Notes under the pieces: model-generated | What the model was told of the DNA's origin: nothing | Databases searched by the model: none | The model's input: only the letters and a program-made list of their open reading frames with translations | Origin: Deltaproteobacteria bacterium | GTDB taxonomy: Bacteria > Desulfobacterota > SM23-61 | Direction: 5' to 3' | Assembly (NCBI GenBank): GCA_029857975.1 | Contig: JAOUFX010000220.1 | Location: forward strand, 1-6,018 | Length of the DNA: 6,018 nt | Program-made: the position numbers and the translations under genes | Shown: piece by piece, positions 1-5,637 of the stretch | How the letters are laid out: each line of letters opens with the position of its first letter | Numbering within the stretch: the stretch's first letter is position 1

Positions 1-528
1 GCAACAGACCTGGCGGGTCTGGAACCGGACGCCCATGGCCTTACGGTCCTGCCCTTCCTGGCTGGAGAACGCAGTCCGGGATGGGCTGGACAAGCCCGGG
101 CTACGATCCATGGATTGTCGCTGGCCACGAATCCTATGCACGTCCTGCAGGCGGGATTGGAAGCGGTTGCTTACCGCGTCGCCCTGGTTTTCGGGTTGTT
201 ACGCCGGAGGTTACCGGCCGAGCCTGAAATCGTGGCCAGTGGGGGAGCATTGCTGCACTCTCCTGCCTGGCTGCAAATCATGACGGACGTGCTGGGAAGG
301 CCGGTGGCTGTTTCCGGGGTTCAGGAGGCTTCGGGCCGGGGGGCTGCGCTTTTAGCCCTGGAATCCCTCGGCGCCATTCCGGATCTGGAAAAAACTCCAG
401 ATTTTATAAGTTCCCTTCATCAACCCAATCCCCATCGGCACATGCGTTATCGTCAGGCTATGGAGCGACAACAAGATTTATATAAAAAGCTGGTTAAACC
501 GGGAGGGGCAAAATATCGAAAATCCTGA
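1..528 (+). CDS. FGGY-family carbohydrate kinase, gluconokinase-like, C-terminal part (5' truncated by window)
   Basis: The frame is open from base 1 to a TGA at 526-528 and gives the last 175 residues of a protein usually near 500, so about two thirds lie outside the window. The visible part is the C-terminal actin-like (FGGY_C) ATP-binding domain. Residues 18-28 of the fragment read PFLAGERSPGW, the pattern typical of bacterial FGGY gluconokinases. Residues 79-90 read ASGGALLHSPAW, the glycine-rich nucleotide-binding loop, followed by an EASGRGAALLA segment. The family phosphorylates a sugar or sugar acid with ATP in the cytoplasm; gluconate to 6-phosphogluconate is the best guess, but xylulokinase and glycerol kinase are relatives and the substrate-binding half is missing. 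The tail after about residue 135 is basic and poorly conserved. The gene converges on the PfpI-like gene and is unrelated to the oxidoreductase operon. Confidence 0.88.
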   Translation, partial: ATDLAGLEPDAHGLTVLPFLAGERSPGWAGQARATIHGLSLATNPMHVLQAGLEAVAYRVALVFGLLRRRLPAEPEIVASGGALLHSPAWLQIMTDVLGRPVAVSGVQEASGRGAALLALESLGAIPDLEKTPDFISSLHQPNPHRHMRYRQAMERQQDLYKKLVKPGGAKYRKS

Positions 529-539
529 GTGACTCCAAC

Positions 540-608
540 CAGCGGAGCCAGAATTCAGAAAAAGTTATATCCTCCTTCCGGCTCCTTATTGCTTTTTTCG
601 GAATTCTA
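540..608. terminator. Candidate bidirectional terminator between convergent genes
   Basis: The 77-bp gap between two gene ends holds two overlapping inverted repeats. One is GGAGCC (544-549) with GGCTCC (580-585), followed on the + strand by TTATTGC and six T (593-598). The other pairs AGAATTCAGAAAAAG (550-564) with 592-607, with one mismatch and one bulge; its right arm overlaps the stop codon of the minus-strand gene (606-608). The two pairings cannot form together because their arms interleave. The first has a long loop (30 nt), so it is a weak intrinsic terminator at best. Terminator function is inferred from position and the T-run. Confidence 0.4.
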
Positions 609-1121
609 ATTCAGCGCGGCGATGATCTCGCGGCAGAAGGCTGGGAGATCATCCGGAGTACGCGAGGTGATCAGGTTGCCGTCCCGCACCACTTCCCGGT
701 CCACATATTTGGCGCCGGCGTTGACTACGTCGTCTTTGATGGACGAAAAGCAGGTTGCCGTTTTGCCTTTTAAGACCCCGGCGGAAACGAGCACCCACCC
801 GGCATGGCAAATCGCCGCCACAACTTTCCCCTGATGAAAGCAATCCCGCACGAGTTTAAGCATGGCGGCGCTCCGGCGCATGCGGTCGGGAGCATATCCA
901 CCGGGAACGATCACGGCCTCAAAGTCGGCAACGCTTACGGATTCAGCGGCGGTTCCTCCGGGAGCAGGCACGCCGATTTTGCTGTGGTATTCTTTGGCTC
1001 CCGTACCAATGATCGTTACCGTGGCCCCCGCTTCTTTCATCCGGTAGTAAGGATACCAGAACTCAAATTCGTTGTACATTTCCTCGATAAGGATGGCGAT
1101 GCGTTTTCCCTTTAGTTCCAT
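606..1121 (-). CDS. DJ-1/PfpI family protein (class I glutamine amidotransferase-like)
   Basis: This 171-residue protein is the usual length for the PfpI/YhbO group and covers the whole flavodoxin-like fold. The nucleophile elbow is AICHAGW, with Cys105 and the following His106. PGGYAPDRMRR (73-83) closely matches the PfpI family, and an acidic residue at 13 or 14 sits where the conserved Glu next to the cysteine is found. The C-terminal part keeps IKDDVVNAGAKYVDREVV and SRTPDDL, also typical. Members have been described as intracellular peptidases, chaperones, methylglyoxal hydrolases (glyoxalase III) or deglycases, and sequence alone does not choose among them. Removal of reactive aldehydes would fit an anaerobe with 2-oxoacid metabolism, but that is inference. 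The ATG at 1121 has an AAGGAGG Shine-Dalgarno seven bases upstream. The gene has its own promoter, so it is probably a separate transcript from the operon upstream. No signal peptide is seen. Confidence 0.92.
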   Translation of the reverse strand: MELKGKRIAILIEEMYNEFEFWYPYYRMKEAGATVTIIGTGAKEYHSKIGVPAPGGTAAESVSVADFEAVIVPGGYAPDRMRRSAAMLKLVRDCFHQGKVVAAICHAGWVLVSAGVLKGKTATCFSSIKDDVVNAGAKYVDREVVRDGNLITSRTPDDLPAFCREIIAALN

Positions 1122-1153
1122 TCTTGGACCTCCTTTTTCCCAATATTTTTTTT

Positions 1154-1182
1154 ATTATACCCCGCCTCATTTTCATTGACCA
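1154..1182 (-). promoter_or_regulatory. Sigma-70-type promoter of the PfpI/DJ-1 gene
   Basis: On the minus strand a perfect TATAAT (-10, 1154-1159) lies 17 bp from TGGTCA (-35, 1177-1182; four of six consensus bases). Transcription should start near 1146-1148, leaving a short leader before the AAGGAGG ribosome site at 1129-1135 and the ATG at 1121. Spacing and the perfect -10 make this the clearest promoter in the window. A CCAG-AAC-CTGG dyad (1180-1190) overlaps the upstream edge of the -35 and could be an operator, but it is short. Confidence 0.7.
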
Positions 1183-1189
1183 GAACCTG

Positions 1190-1208
1190 GAGGAAATTAT
1201 TTTTCCTC
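1190..1208. repeat. 7-bp inverted repeat upstream of the PfpI/DJ-1 promoter
   Basis: GAGGAAA (1190-1196) and TTTCCTC (1202-1208) are perfect inverted arms around a five-base spacer. The repeat lies between the end of the ThiF-like gene and the -35 of the next promoter. No T-run follows on the minus strand, so it is not a good intrinsic terminator for the operon. A regulator-binding site or chance dyad are both possible. Confidence 0.35.
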
Positions 1209-1243
1209 ATGATGATGGTTGACAACGCTCCCGGGCAGTCGGA

Positions 1244-2095
1244 CTACTTCAGAAAAATCATTTCTGCGGAGCCATTCAGGGAATCGAGGAAAAGAAGGCG
1301 GTTGCGGAGGGGACGGCCGAGGCCGGTGATGATTTTAATCACTTCCTGCACTTGGAGAGAAGCGACGGTGGAAACGATCCCGGCCAAATTTCCCAGTTCC
1401 ACCTCGATCCCTTTCTCCGGGGTTGTTTGGGATTCTCCATAGAAAGCTTTAAAACCGATATCTTCGGGATATATGGTTGTCACCTGGCCACTGAAACCGG
1501 CAACGGCTCCGTGGACCAGGGGGACTTTACCTTCTTTACATACTTTTTCCAACAAGAATCGAGTAGGCATATTATCCAGAGCATCAATGGCCACATGAAC
1601 GCCCCGCATGAGGCGGGCCAGTTCATTCTCCTTGACAAATCCGGCAAAGATTTCGACTGCCGTGGCGGCGTTGATTTTCAGGATTTCAGCACAGGCCACC
1701 CGGACCTTGCCCTGGCCAATATTCTGTTCTAAGGAGAAGGCCTGGCGGTTCAGGTTGTCTTCACTGAAAAAATCACCATCGACGAGGACAAGGGTACCCA
1801 GGCCCATCCGGGCCAGAAGCTGGGCGATGGTCCCGCCCAACCCGCCAACACCAATGAGGAGGGCCCGAGATTGGAGCAGCTTCTTCTGGCCGGCGAGGCC
1901 CAGGGAACCGGCATTCCGGAGGTAACGCTGCGGCCACACTTCGAGGTCTAAAGCTGCGATCTCCACTTCCCGTTTTGGCAGGCCAAAGGATGTGGCCATG
2001 GCGTCCCGCTCTTTTAAGGAGATAGTGGAAAGGGTTTGTTTATTCGGAGCCAGGTAAGGCTTGGCGTACTTTAAAATTTGGTCGCGAAGGTTCAT
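1244..2095 (-). CDS. HesA/MoeB/ThiF-family adenylating (E1-like) protein
   Basis: The 283-residue protein has the Rossmann-type adenylation domain of E1-like enzymes that activate the C-terminal glycine of a ubiquitin-like sulfur carrier (MoaD, ThiS or similar) with ATP. Visible motifs in order: QRYLRN at 56-61 (the family's RYxRQ-like entry), GVGGLGG at 82-88 (ATP loop), D106, DNLNRQ at 113-118 with the conserved Arg117, Lys130, and DALDN at 171-175. An N-terminal extension of about 50 residues, with GLPKREVEIAAL at 38-49, precedes the domain. Unlike MoeB and ThiF it has no CxxC pairs for structural zinc; its only cysteines are 135 and 186. No carrier protein is encoded in the window. The ATG is ten bases after the XRE-cupin stop with AAAGGA six bases upstream, so it is co-transcribed as the apparent last gene of the operon. 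The partner and pathway (tungsto/molybdopterin, thiazole or another) cannot be told from sequence. Confidence 0.88.
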   Translation of the reverse strand: MNLRDQILKYAKPYLAPNKQTLSTISLKERDAMATSFGLPKREVEIAALDLEVWPQRYLRNAGSLGLAGQKKLLQSRALLIGVGGLGGTIAQLLARMGLGTLVLVDGDFFSEDNLNRQAFSLEQNIGQGKVRVACAEILKINAATAVEIFAGFVKENELARLMRGVHVAIDALDNMPTRFLLEKVCKEGKVPLVHGAVAGFSGQVTTIYPEDIGFKAFYGESQTTPEKGIEVELGNLAGIVSTVASLQVQEVIKIITGLGRPLRNRLLFLDSLNGSAEMIFLK

Positions 2096-2105
2096 AACCC
2101 GTCCT

Positions 2106-2693
2106 TTAAGGGGGGGTCCAAATTACCGCAAGAATTTTTGCTGGTTGGTCCCGATGACATTGGACTTTATGGGGTATGGTGGAATCATAATAGATACAGT
2201 CCCCCGGGTGGAGAATGTCTTTGTGGGAGCCAAGAATCGCTTCCATCTCCCCTTCCAAAACGAAAATGAATTCTTCCCCCTCGTGGGAGGAGAGCTTTTC
2301 ACTCTTCACCGTAGCGGGTTCCAAGGTAATCAGGAAAGGTTCCATATGCCGGTCTTTCTTATCCAGCCCCAGGCTCTCGTAGGAGTACCCGTAACTCACG
2401 CCTTCTTTGGAGGCAAAACGGGAAGTAAGCTTGCGTTCGTCTTTGCGTACGATGGCAAATGGTTCGCGGGGGTCATCTCCGAAAAAAGCACCTACCCTGA
2501 CCTCCAGGGCCTTAGAAATTTTAATCAGGGCACCGAGAGGGGGAGATATCATATGGTTTTCGATCTGGGAGAGGAGGGCCGAGGAATAACCCGTGCGGTC
2601 GGCTATTTCCTGAAGGGATAATCCGCGTTTCTCCCGCAGCCCGCGGATCTTCTCTCCGACCTTTAACTCCTGATTTTTTTGTTCTCCTAACAT
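2106..2693 (-). CDS. XRE-family transcriptional regulator with C-terminal cupin domain
   Basis: The 195-residue protein combines an N-terminal XRE/Cro-type helix-turn-helix (about residues 11-66; LQEIADRTGYSSALLSQIEN spans the HTH core) with a small cupin_2 barrel (about 116-192). Cupin motif 1 is HEGEEFIFVLEGE (137-149) and motif 2 is HPGDCIYYDSTIPH (162-175), so His137, Glu141 and His175 are the likely metal or ligand positions. This architecture is common in one-component repressors or activators that bind a small metabolite in the cupin and usually act on adjacent genes. Its place between the gamma subunit and the ThiF-like gene suggests autoregulation of the oxidoreductase operon, with a 2-oxoacid, amino acid or acyl product as possible ligand; that is inference. 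The ATG at 2693 is preferred over a TTG at 2735, because an AAGGAGG lies six bases upstream and the longer form would overlap the gamma gene. Confidence 0.9.
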   Translation of the reverse strand: MLGEQKNQELKVGEKIRGLREKRGLSLQEIADRTGYSSALLSQIENHMISPPLGALIKISKALEVRVGAFFGDDPREPFAIVRKDERKLTSRFASKEGVSYGYSYESLGLDKKDRHMEPFLITLEPATVKSEKLSSHEGEEFIFVLEGEMEAILGSHKDILHPGDCIYYDSTIPHKVQCHRDQPAKILAVIWTPP

Positions 2694-2699
2694 GGGTTC

Positions 2700-2706
2700 C
2701 CTCCTT
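2700..2706 (-). promoter_or_regulatory. Shine-Dalgarno site fixing the XRE-cupin start
   Basis: AAGGAGG on the minus strand lies six bases before the ATG at 2693, in the 32-bp gap after the gamma subunit gene. A second copy of CCCAAGGA occurs about 11 bases further upstream, giving a tandem SD-like arrangement. This selects the 195-residue form over the TTG-initiated one. Confidence 0.75.
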
Positions 2707-2725
2707 GGGGTTTCCTTGGGAGCGG

Positions 2726-3280
2726 TCACCTGCAACCATTGGCTTTGGCGAACTCCATCCCTTGGCGAAGGGCCTCGGCATTGGCCGGCAGCAAGTGATG
2801 GTGTCGTTCCTCAAAGATCCCCGGGAGAGCAGCAATCAAGGCGTCTATGCTGACTACTTTTGACTTTTCCACAAAGGCGCCGAGGATGACCATGTTGGCC
2901 AATCGTTCATTCCCCAGGTTTTGGGCAATCTCCATAGCCGGAACCGCCAGCAAGTCCAAGTCGTTGCGCGGGATCTCCCGGGGGTCTACGAGGGAGCTAT
3001 TCAGCAGGAGAAAACCTCCGGGCTTGATTCTGGCAACATATTTGTTTAGGGCGGATTTATTCATGATGATGCAATATTGGGGCGCGCCTACGACCGGGGA
3101 GCCGATTTCTTCGGTGGCAATGACCACTGTGCAGTCCGCATGCCCCCCGCGTTTTTCCACTCCGTAAATGGGGATGTAGGTTACGTTTAAATTTTCCTTA
3201 AAAGCTGCTTGGGCCAGAAGGTTGCCAATCACCATAATTCCCTGGCCACCGACCCCGCCGATGATAATTTCGTGGTACAT
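2726..3280 (-). CDS. 2-oxoacid:ferredoxin oxidoreductase, gamma subunit
   Basis: This 184-residue protein matches the length and pattern of the separate gamma subunits (POR catalytic-domain family) of multi-subunit 2-oxoacid:ferredoxin oxidoreductases. The N-terminal GGVGGQG (8-14) is the family signature. YGVEKRGGHADCTVVIA (39-55) corresponds to the conserved YGxExRGG segment. The C-terminal half includes NMVILGAF, also usual. The gamma subunit packs against alpha and helps form the CoA and active-site region. It lies after delta, alpha and beta, but 111 bp from beta across a repeat hairpin, so its expression may be set separately. The ATG at 3280 has GGAG seven bases upstream. The substrate (2-oxoisovalerate, 2-oxoglutarate or other) cannot be decided from gamma alone. 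Confidence 0.92.
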   Translation of the reverse strand: MYHEIIIGGVGGQGIMVIGNLLAQAAFKENLNVTYIPIYGVEKRGGHADCTVVIATEEIGSPVVGAPQYCIIMNKSALNKYVARIKPGGFLLLNSSLVDPREIPRNDLDLLAVPAMEIAQNLGNERLANMVILGAFVEKSKVVSIDALIAALPGIFEERHHHLLPANAEALRQGMEFAKANGCR

Positions 3281-3297
3281 TCACAACTCCGTTAATA

Positions 3298-3386
3298 GGG
3301 TTCAAGGATTCATGGGTTCGAGGGTTCAAGTGATTTTTATTTTAGGTATTTACCTTGAATCCTTGGCCCCTGGGCCCCTGGAACCC
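3298..3386. repeat. Inverted repeat of degenerate octamers between beta and gamma genes
   Basis: The left arm is four tandem octamers: GGGTTCAA (3298-3305), GGATTCAT (3306-3313), GGGTTCGA (3314-3321), GGGTTCAA (3322-3329). The right arm (3355-3386), read as its complement, is also four octamers: GGGTTCCA, GGGGCCCA, GGGGCCAA, GGATTCAA. Between the arms are 25 bases ending in the dyad AGGTA-TT-TACCT (3344-3355). The right arm is followed by seven T (3387-3393) that run into the beta stop codon. As + strand RNA the arms pair well with G-U wobbles, leaving mainly the second octamer unpaired. It fills most of the only long gap in the operon. It may be a dispersed repeat, an RNA stability or processing hairpin, or a terminator for antisense transcription. 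Confidence 0.75.
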
Positions 3387-3391
3387 TTTTT

Positions 3392-4144
3392 TTAAAGGTG
3401 ATCTGATCCCTTCCGTTCCTTGAAGATACCCAAGGGAAAATAGGGAATGAGTTCCTTTTCCACTCGTTCATTGGCCTTCAGGGAACTCATCCCCCAGTTC
3501 GTTGGACACGAAGAAAGGAGTTCAACGAAAGAGAACCCCATGTCGTTCATCTGCATTTCGAAGGCCCGGCGGACGGCTTTTTTAGCTTTCATCAAGTTGG
3601 CCGGGGTGTTCAAGGCCATCCGCACAGAGTAAGAAGTTCCTTCGAGGGTGGCCAGCATTTCGGCCATGCGGATGGGATAGCCATCCTGGAGAAAATCCCT
3701 GCCGTAAGGCGAGGTAGTGGTTTGCTGCCCTAAAAGAGTTGTGGGGGCCATCTGCCCACCGGTCATTCCGTACACGGTGTTGTTGACAAAGATAACCGTG
3801 ATGTTTTCTCCGCGATTGGCCGTATGAACGATCTCGGACATGCCAATGGAAGCCAGGTCTCCGTCGCCCTGGTAGGTAAAGATGATCCGGTCGCGGAGGA
3901 CCCGCTTCAGGCCAGTGGCTACAGCCGGGGCCCGACCGTGCGGGGCTTCAGCGACATCAATGTCAAAATATTCATAAACAAATACCGAACAACCGACGCC
4001 GGCAACGCCGATCGTTCGCTCGCGCAGGTTGTAATAGTCAATGGCATCGGCCACCAGGCGATGGATAGTTCCGTGGTGGCAACCAGGGCAGAAATGGAAA
4101 GGAACGTCTTTTAGGGTGGGGGGGCGTTTGAATACTTGCTTCAT
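3392..4144 (-). CDS. 2-oxoacid:ferredoxin oxidoreductase, beta (thiamine pyrophosphate-binding) subunit
   Basis: The 250-residue protein carries the thiamine diphosphate motif: GDGD at 93-96 and NNTVYGMTGGQ at 121-131, about 27 residues apart as in the TPP fold. HGRAPAVATG (69-78) is the conserved segment before it. It has exactly four cysteines: CPGC (19 and 22), Cys52 in GVGCS and Cys213 in SSCPTNWG. These are the positions expected to hold the cluster nearest the cofactor, so it should bind one 4Fe-4S. The subunit performs the decarboxylation chemistry together with alpha. Length is normal for VOR/KOR-type beta subunits, shorter than the pyruvate type. The ATG at 4144 follows the alpha stop by nine bases, with GAGGA six bases upstream overlapping that stop, so translation is probably coupled. 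The next gene is gamma, after the octamer repeat. Confidence 0.94.
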   Translation of the reverse strand: MKQVFKRPPTLKDVPFHFCPGCHHGTIHRLVADAIDYYNLRERTIGVAGVGCSVFVYEYFDIDVAEAPHGRAPAVATGLKRVLRDRIIFTYQGDGDLASIGMSEIVHTANRGENITVIFVNNTVYGMTGGQMAPTTLLGQQTTTSPYGRDFLQDGYPIRMAEMLATLEGTSYSVRMALNTPANLMKAKKAVRRAFEMQMNDMGFSFVELLSSCPTNWGMSSLKANERVEKELIPYFPLGIFKERKGSDHL

Positions 4145-4153
4145 GACCAGTCC

Positions 4154-5203
4154 TCAAAATACTTTTTTAATGGCTTCTAAAAGCTCCTCGGGAACGGGAG
4201 GAGATCCCGGGGGGTGGCCGTAAAAATGAACGTCGGCGTCGCGGGCTACAGAGAGCTTCACGTCCTCGACCATCTGCCCGGTGTTCATCTCAATGGATAA
4301 GAAACGCTTCACCCGCCGAGAAAGGCACTGCAGGGCTTCCTCGGGGAAGGGGAAAAGGGTGATCGGCCGGAAGAGACCGACTTTGAACCCTTCGGCTCGG
4401 GCTAAACGGATGGCGGTTTTGGATACGCGGGCAGCGGTGCCAAAGGCGGTAATGATCAGGTCGGCATCCTCCCCCAGGGAGACTTCGTACCGGACTTCTT
4501 CCTTTTTCATCCGCTGGTATTTGGCGAAAAGTTTCCAGTTATGTCTCTCCATCTCTCCTTCTTTAAGGTAAAGAGACTTAATAAGATTGGGTTCCCTTCC
4601 CGCAGCTCCGGTGAGGGTCCAATCCTTTGCCGGAAGTTCCGCAGGGTGAACTATCCTTTCGACCATCGTTTCCTGCATCTGTCCCAATACGGCATCCCCG
4701 AGAATGACTACGGGATTGCGGTACTTGTCCGCCAGGTCGAAGGCTACAAGGGTCAAGTCGTGCATCTCCTGAACCGAATGAGGGGCCAGGACGATGGTGC
4801 GATAGTCCCCGTGCCCGCCTCCCCGCGTAGCCTGAAAATAATCTCCCTGAGAGGCGGAAATTCCCCCCAGGCCGGGACCGCTACGGGTGATGTTAACAAT
4901 AACTGCCGGGAGCTCGCTCCCGGCCAGGTACGAAATCCCCTCTTGCATGAGGGATATGCCCGGGCTGGAGGAGGAAGTCATGGCCCGAGCCCCTGCCGCG
5001 GAAGCCCCCAAAAGCATATTGATGGAAGCGACCTCACTCTCAGCCTGGATGAAACAGCCTTCTACTTTTACCAGGTGCTTGGAAAGGTATTCGGGAATGT
5101 CATTTTGCGGCGTGATGGGGTATCCGAAATAATAACGGCAGCCGGCCTTAATAGCCCCGAGGGCCAAAGCTTCGTTACCTTTGATGAAGAGTCGTTTTTC
5201 CAC
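4154..5203 (-). CDS. vorB: 2-oxoacid:ferredoxin oxidoreductase, alpha subunit, VorB-like (3-methyl-2-oxobutanoate type)
   Basis: The 349-residue protein is full length for stand-alone alpha subunits. GYPITP at 27-32 contains the Thr31 that contacts substrate in this superfamily; QAESEVASI (53-61) and TSSSSPGISLMQEG (76-89) are the other pyrimidine-domain signatures. The later GGGHGDYRTIVLAP and ADKYRNPVVILGDAVLGQM segments are close to proteins generally named VorB. The enzyme converts a 2-oxoacid plus CoA to acyl-CoA and CO2 while reducing ferredoxin, and can run in reverse. Branched-chain 2-oxoacids from valine, leucine and isoleucine are the likeliest substrates, but VorB naming in bacteria is by homology and 2-oxoglutarate or aryl substrates are not excluded. 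The start is GTG at 5203, with AGGA seven bases upstream next to the delta gene's stop, nine bases away. No better in-frame start is seen. Confidence 0.92.
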   Translation of the reverse strand: MEKRLFIKGNEALALGAIKAGCRYYFGYPITPQNDIPEYLSKHLVKVEGCFIQAESEVASINMLLGASAAGARAMTSSSSPGISLMQEGISYLAGSELPAVIVNITRSGPGLGGISASQGDYFQATRGGGHGDYRTIVLAPHSVQEMHDLTLVAFDLADKYRNPVVILGDAVLGQMQETMVERIVHPAELPAKDWTLTGAAGREPNLIKSLYLKEGEMERHNWKLFAKYQRMKKEEVRYEVSLGEDADLIITAFGTAARVSKTAIRLARAEGFKVGLFRPITLFPFPEEALQCLSRRVKRFLSIEMNTGQMVEDVKLSVARDADVHFYGHPPGSPPVPEELLEAIKKVF

Positions 5204-5212
5204 GGCGTGTTC

Positions 5213-5416
5213 CTACCTCCAGACTTCAATGGCTACGTCCGGGCAGGACTCGGCGCAAAGCGCACAGCCAGTGCATTCATTATCCGTGCTGGGTTCGGCG
5301 GGATAAAAACCCTGAAGGTTGGCTTCTTTGCTGAAAATGATCAGTTGTTTAGGGCAGGCTAACGTACAGAGGGCGCAAGCCTTGCATCGCTCGCGGTTAA
5401 TGATGATTTTACCCAT
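5213..5416 (-). CDS. Ferredoxin-type delta subunit of the 2-oxoacid oxidoreductase, two 4Fe-4S clusters
   Basis: The 67-residue protein is a bacterial-type 2[4Fe-4S] ferredoxin domain with two complete CxxCxxCxxxCP motifs: Cys 11, 14, 17, 21 and Cys 48, 51, 54, 58. It would pass electrons from the beta-subunit cluster to soluble ferredoxin. About 26 residues separate the two motifs, as usual for delta subunits of VOR/POR complexes. It is the first gene of the operon, nine bases ahead of alpha, and its TAG stop lies in the alpha ribosome-binding region. The start is uncertain by two codons: ATG at 5416 is chosen because MGKI fits the family, but a TTG at 5422 has better spacing (five bases) to a GAGG site. 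I see no convincing promoter upstream; the palindromic repeat element begins about 40 bases away. Confidence 0.92.
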   Translation of the reverse strand: MGKIIINRERCKACALCTLACPKQLIIFSKEANLQGFYPAEPSTDNECTGCALCAESCPDVAIEVWR

Positions 5417-5486
5417 TGCCAATTCAACCTCAACTTTACGGAAGTCTTAAAAAATAAATTTGATGGGTTCGTGAAAAGTCCATCTG

Positions 5487-5503
5487 TCCCGCTCGGAGCG
5501 GGA
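5487..5503. repeat. Hairpin TCCCGCT-CGG-AGCGGGA inside the intergenic element
   Basis: A perfect seven-base-pair, GC-rich stem with a three-base loop, near the left terminal repeat of the palindromic element. No T-run follows on either strand, so it is better read as a structural part of the element than as a terminator. Confidence 0.6.
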
Positions 5504-5572
5504 TTGTGCTTCACCTTTGTCGTTGCGGCGTACCTTTTAAGTACGTCTCATTCCTCAGGATTTGCGCGCCTT

Positions 5573-5598
5573 GCCCTGTACACTATGCGGTACAGGGC
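5573..5598. repeat. 9-bp stem hairpin flanked by a CCTTGC direct repeat
   Basis: GCCCTGTAC (5573-5581) and GTACAGGGC (5590-5598) form a perfect nine-base-pair stem with an eight-base loop. The hexamer CCTTGC occurs at 5569-5574 and again at 5598-5603, bracketing the hairpin. This arrangement looks like a short palindrome inserted into the larger element with a six-base duplication, though slippage or chance could also give it. Confidence 0.55.
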
Positions 5599-5610
5599 CT
5601 TGCATCTGAT

Positions 5611-5637
5611 GTAGGGGCACGGTCACCGTGCCCCTAC
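5611..5637. terminator. Near-perfect 27-bp palindrome with trailing T-rich tract (possible terminator or inserted palindrome)
   Basis: GTAGGGGCACGGT (5611-5623) and ACCGTGCCCCTAC (5625-5637) are perfect inverted arms around one central base, giving a GC-rich stem of eleven or twelve pairs with a tiny loop. It is followed on the + strand by TTTGCTTTTTA. This would make a strong rho-independent terminator for + strand transcripts. Nothing upstream on that strand needs one, so a dispersed palindromic repeat is equally likely. On the minus strand it lies before the oxidoreductase operon. Confidence 0.5.

Noticed and set aside
1219..1247. + strand TTGACA near 1219 as a promoter
   Set aside because: The -35 is perfect, but no -10-like hexamer lies at suitable spacing and no + strand gene follows.
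2061..2621. + strand open frame of 186 codons opposite the XRE-cupin gene
   Set aside because: Antisense shadow of a gene with clear HTH and cupin motifs; no family resemblance of its own.
2694..2735. TTG start giving a 209-residue XRE-cupin protein
   Set aside because: It would overlap the gamma gene, and the ATG at 2693 has a near-ideal AAGGAGG at six bases.
3298..3386. CRISPR-like array reading of the octamer repeats
   Set aside because: Units are only 8 bp, contiguous with no spacers, and arranged as inverted arms; no cas gene is present.
4541..5362. Long + strand open frame of 273 codons opposite the alpha and delta subunit genes
   Set aside because: It lies antisense to two strongly conserved genes, has no recognisable domain, and its composition is what the complement of those genes would give.
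5417..5480. Promoter for the oxidoreductase operon in the AT-rich stretch before the delta gene
   Set aside because: Minus-strand -10-like hexamers exist (for example TATTTT), but none has an acceptable -35 at 16-18 bp, so no site is called.
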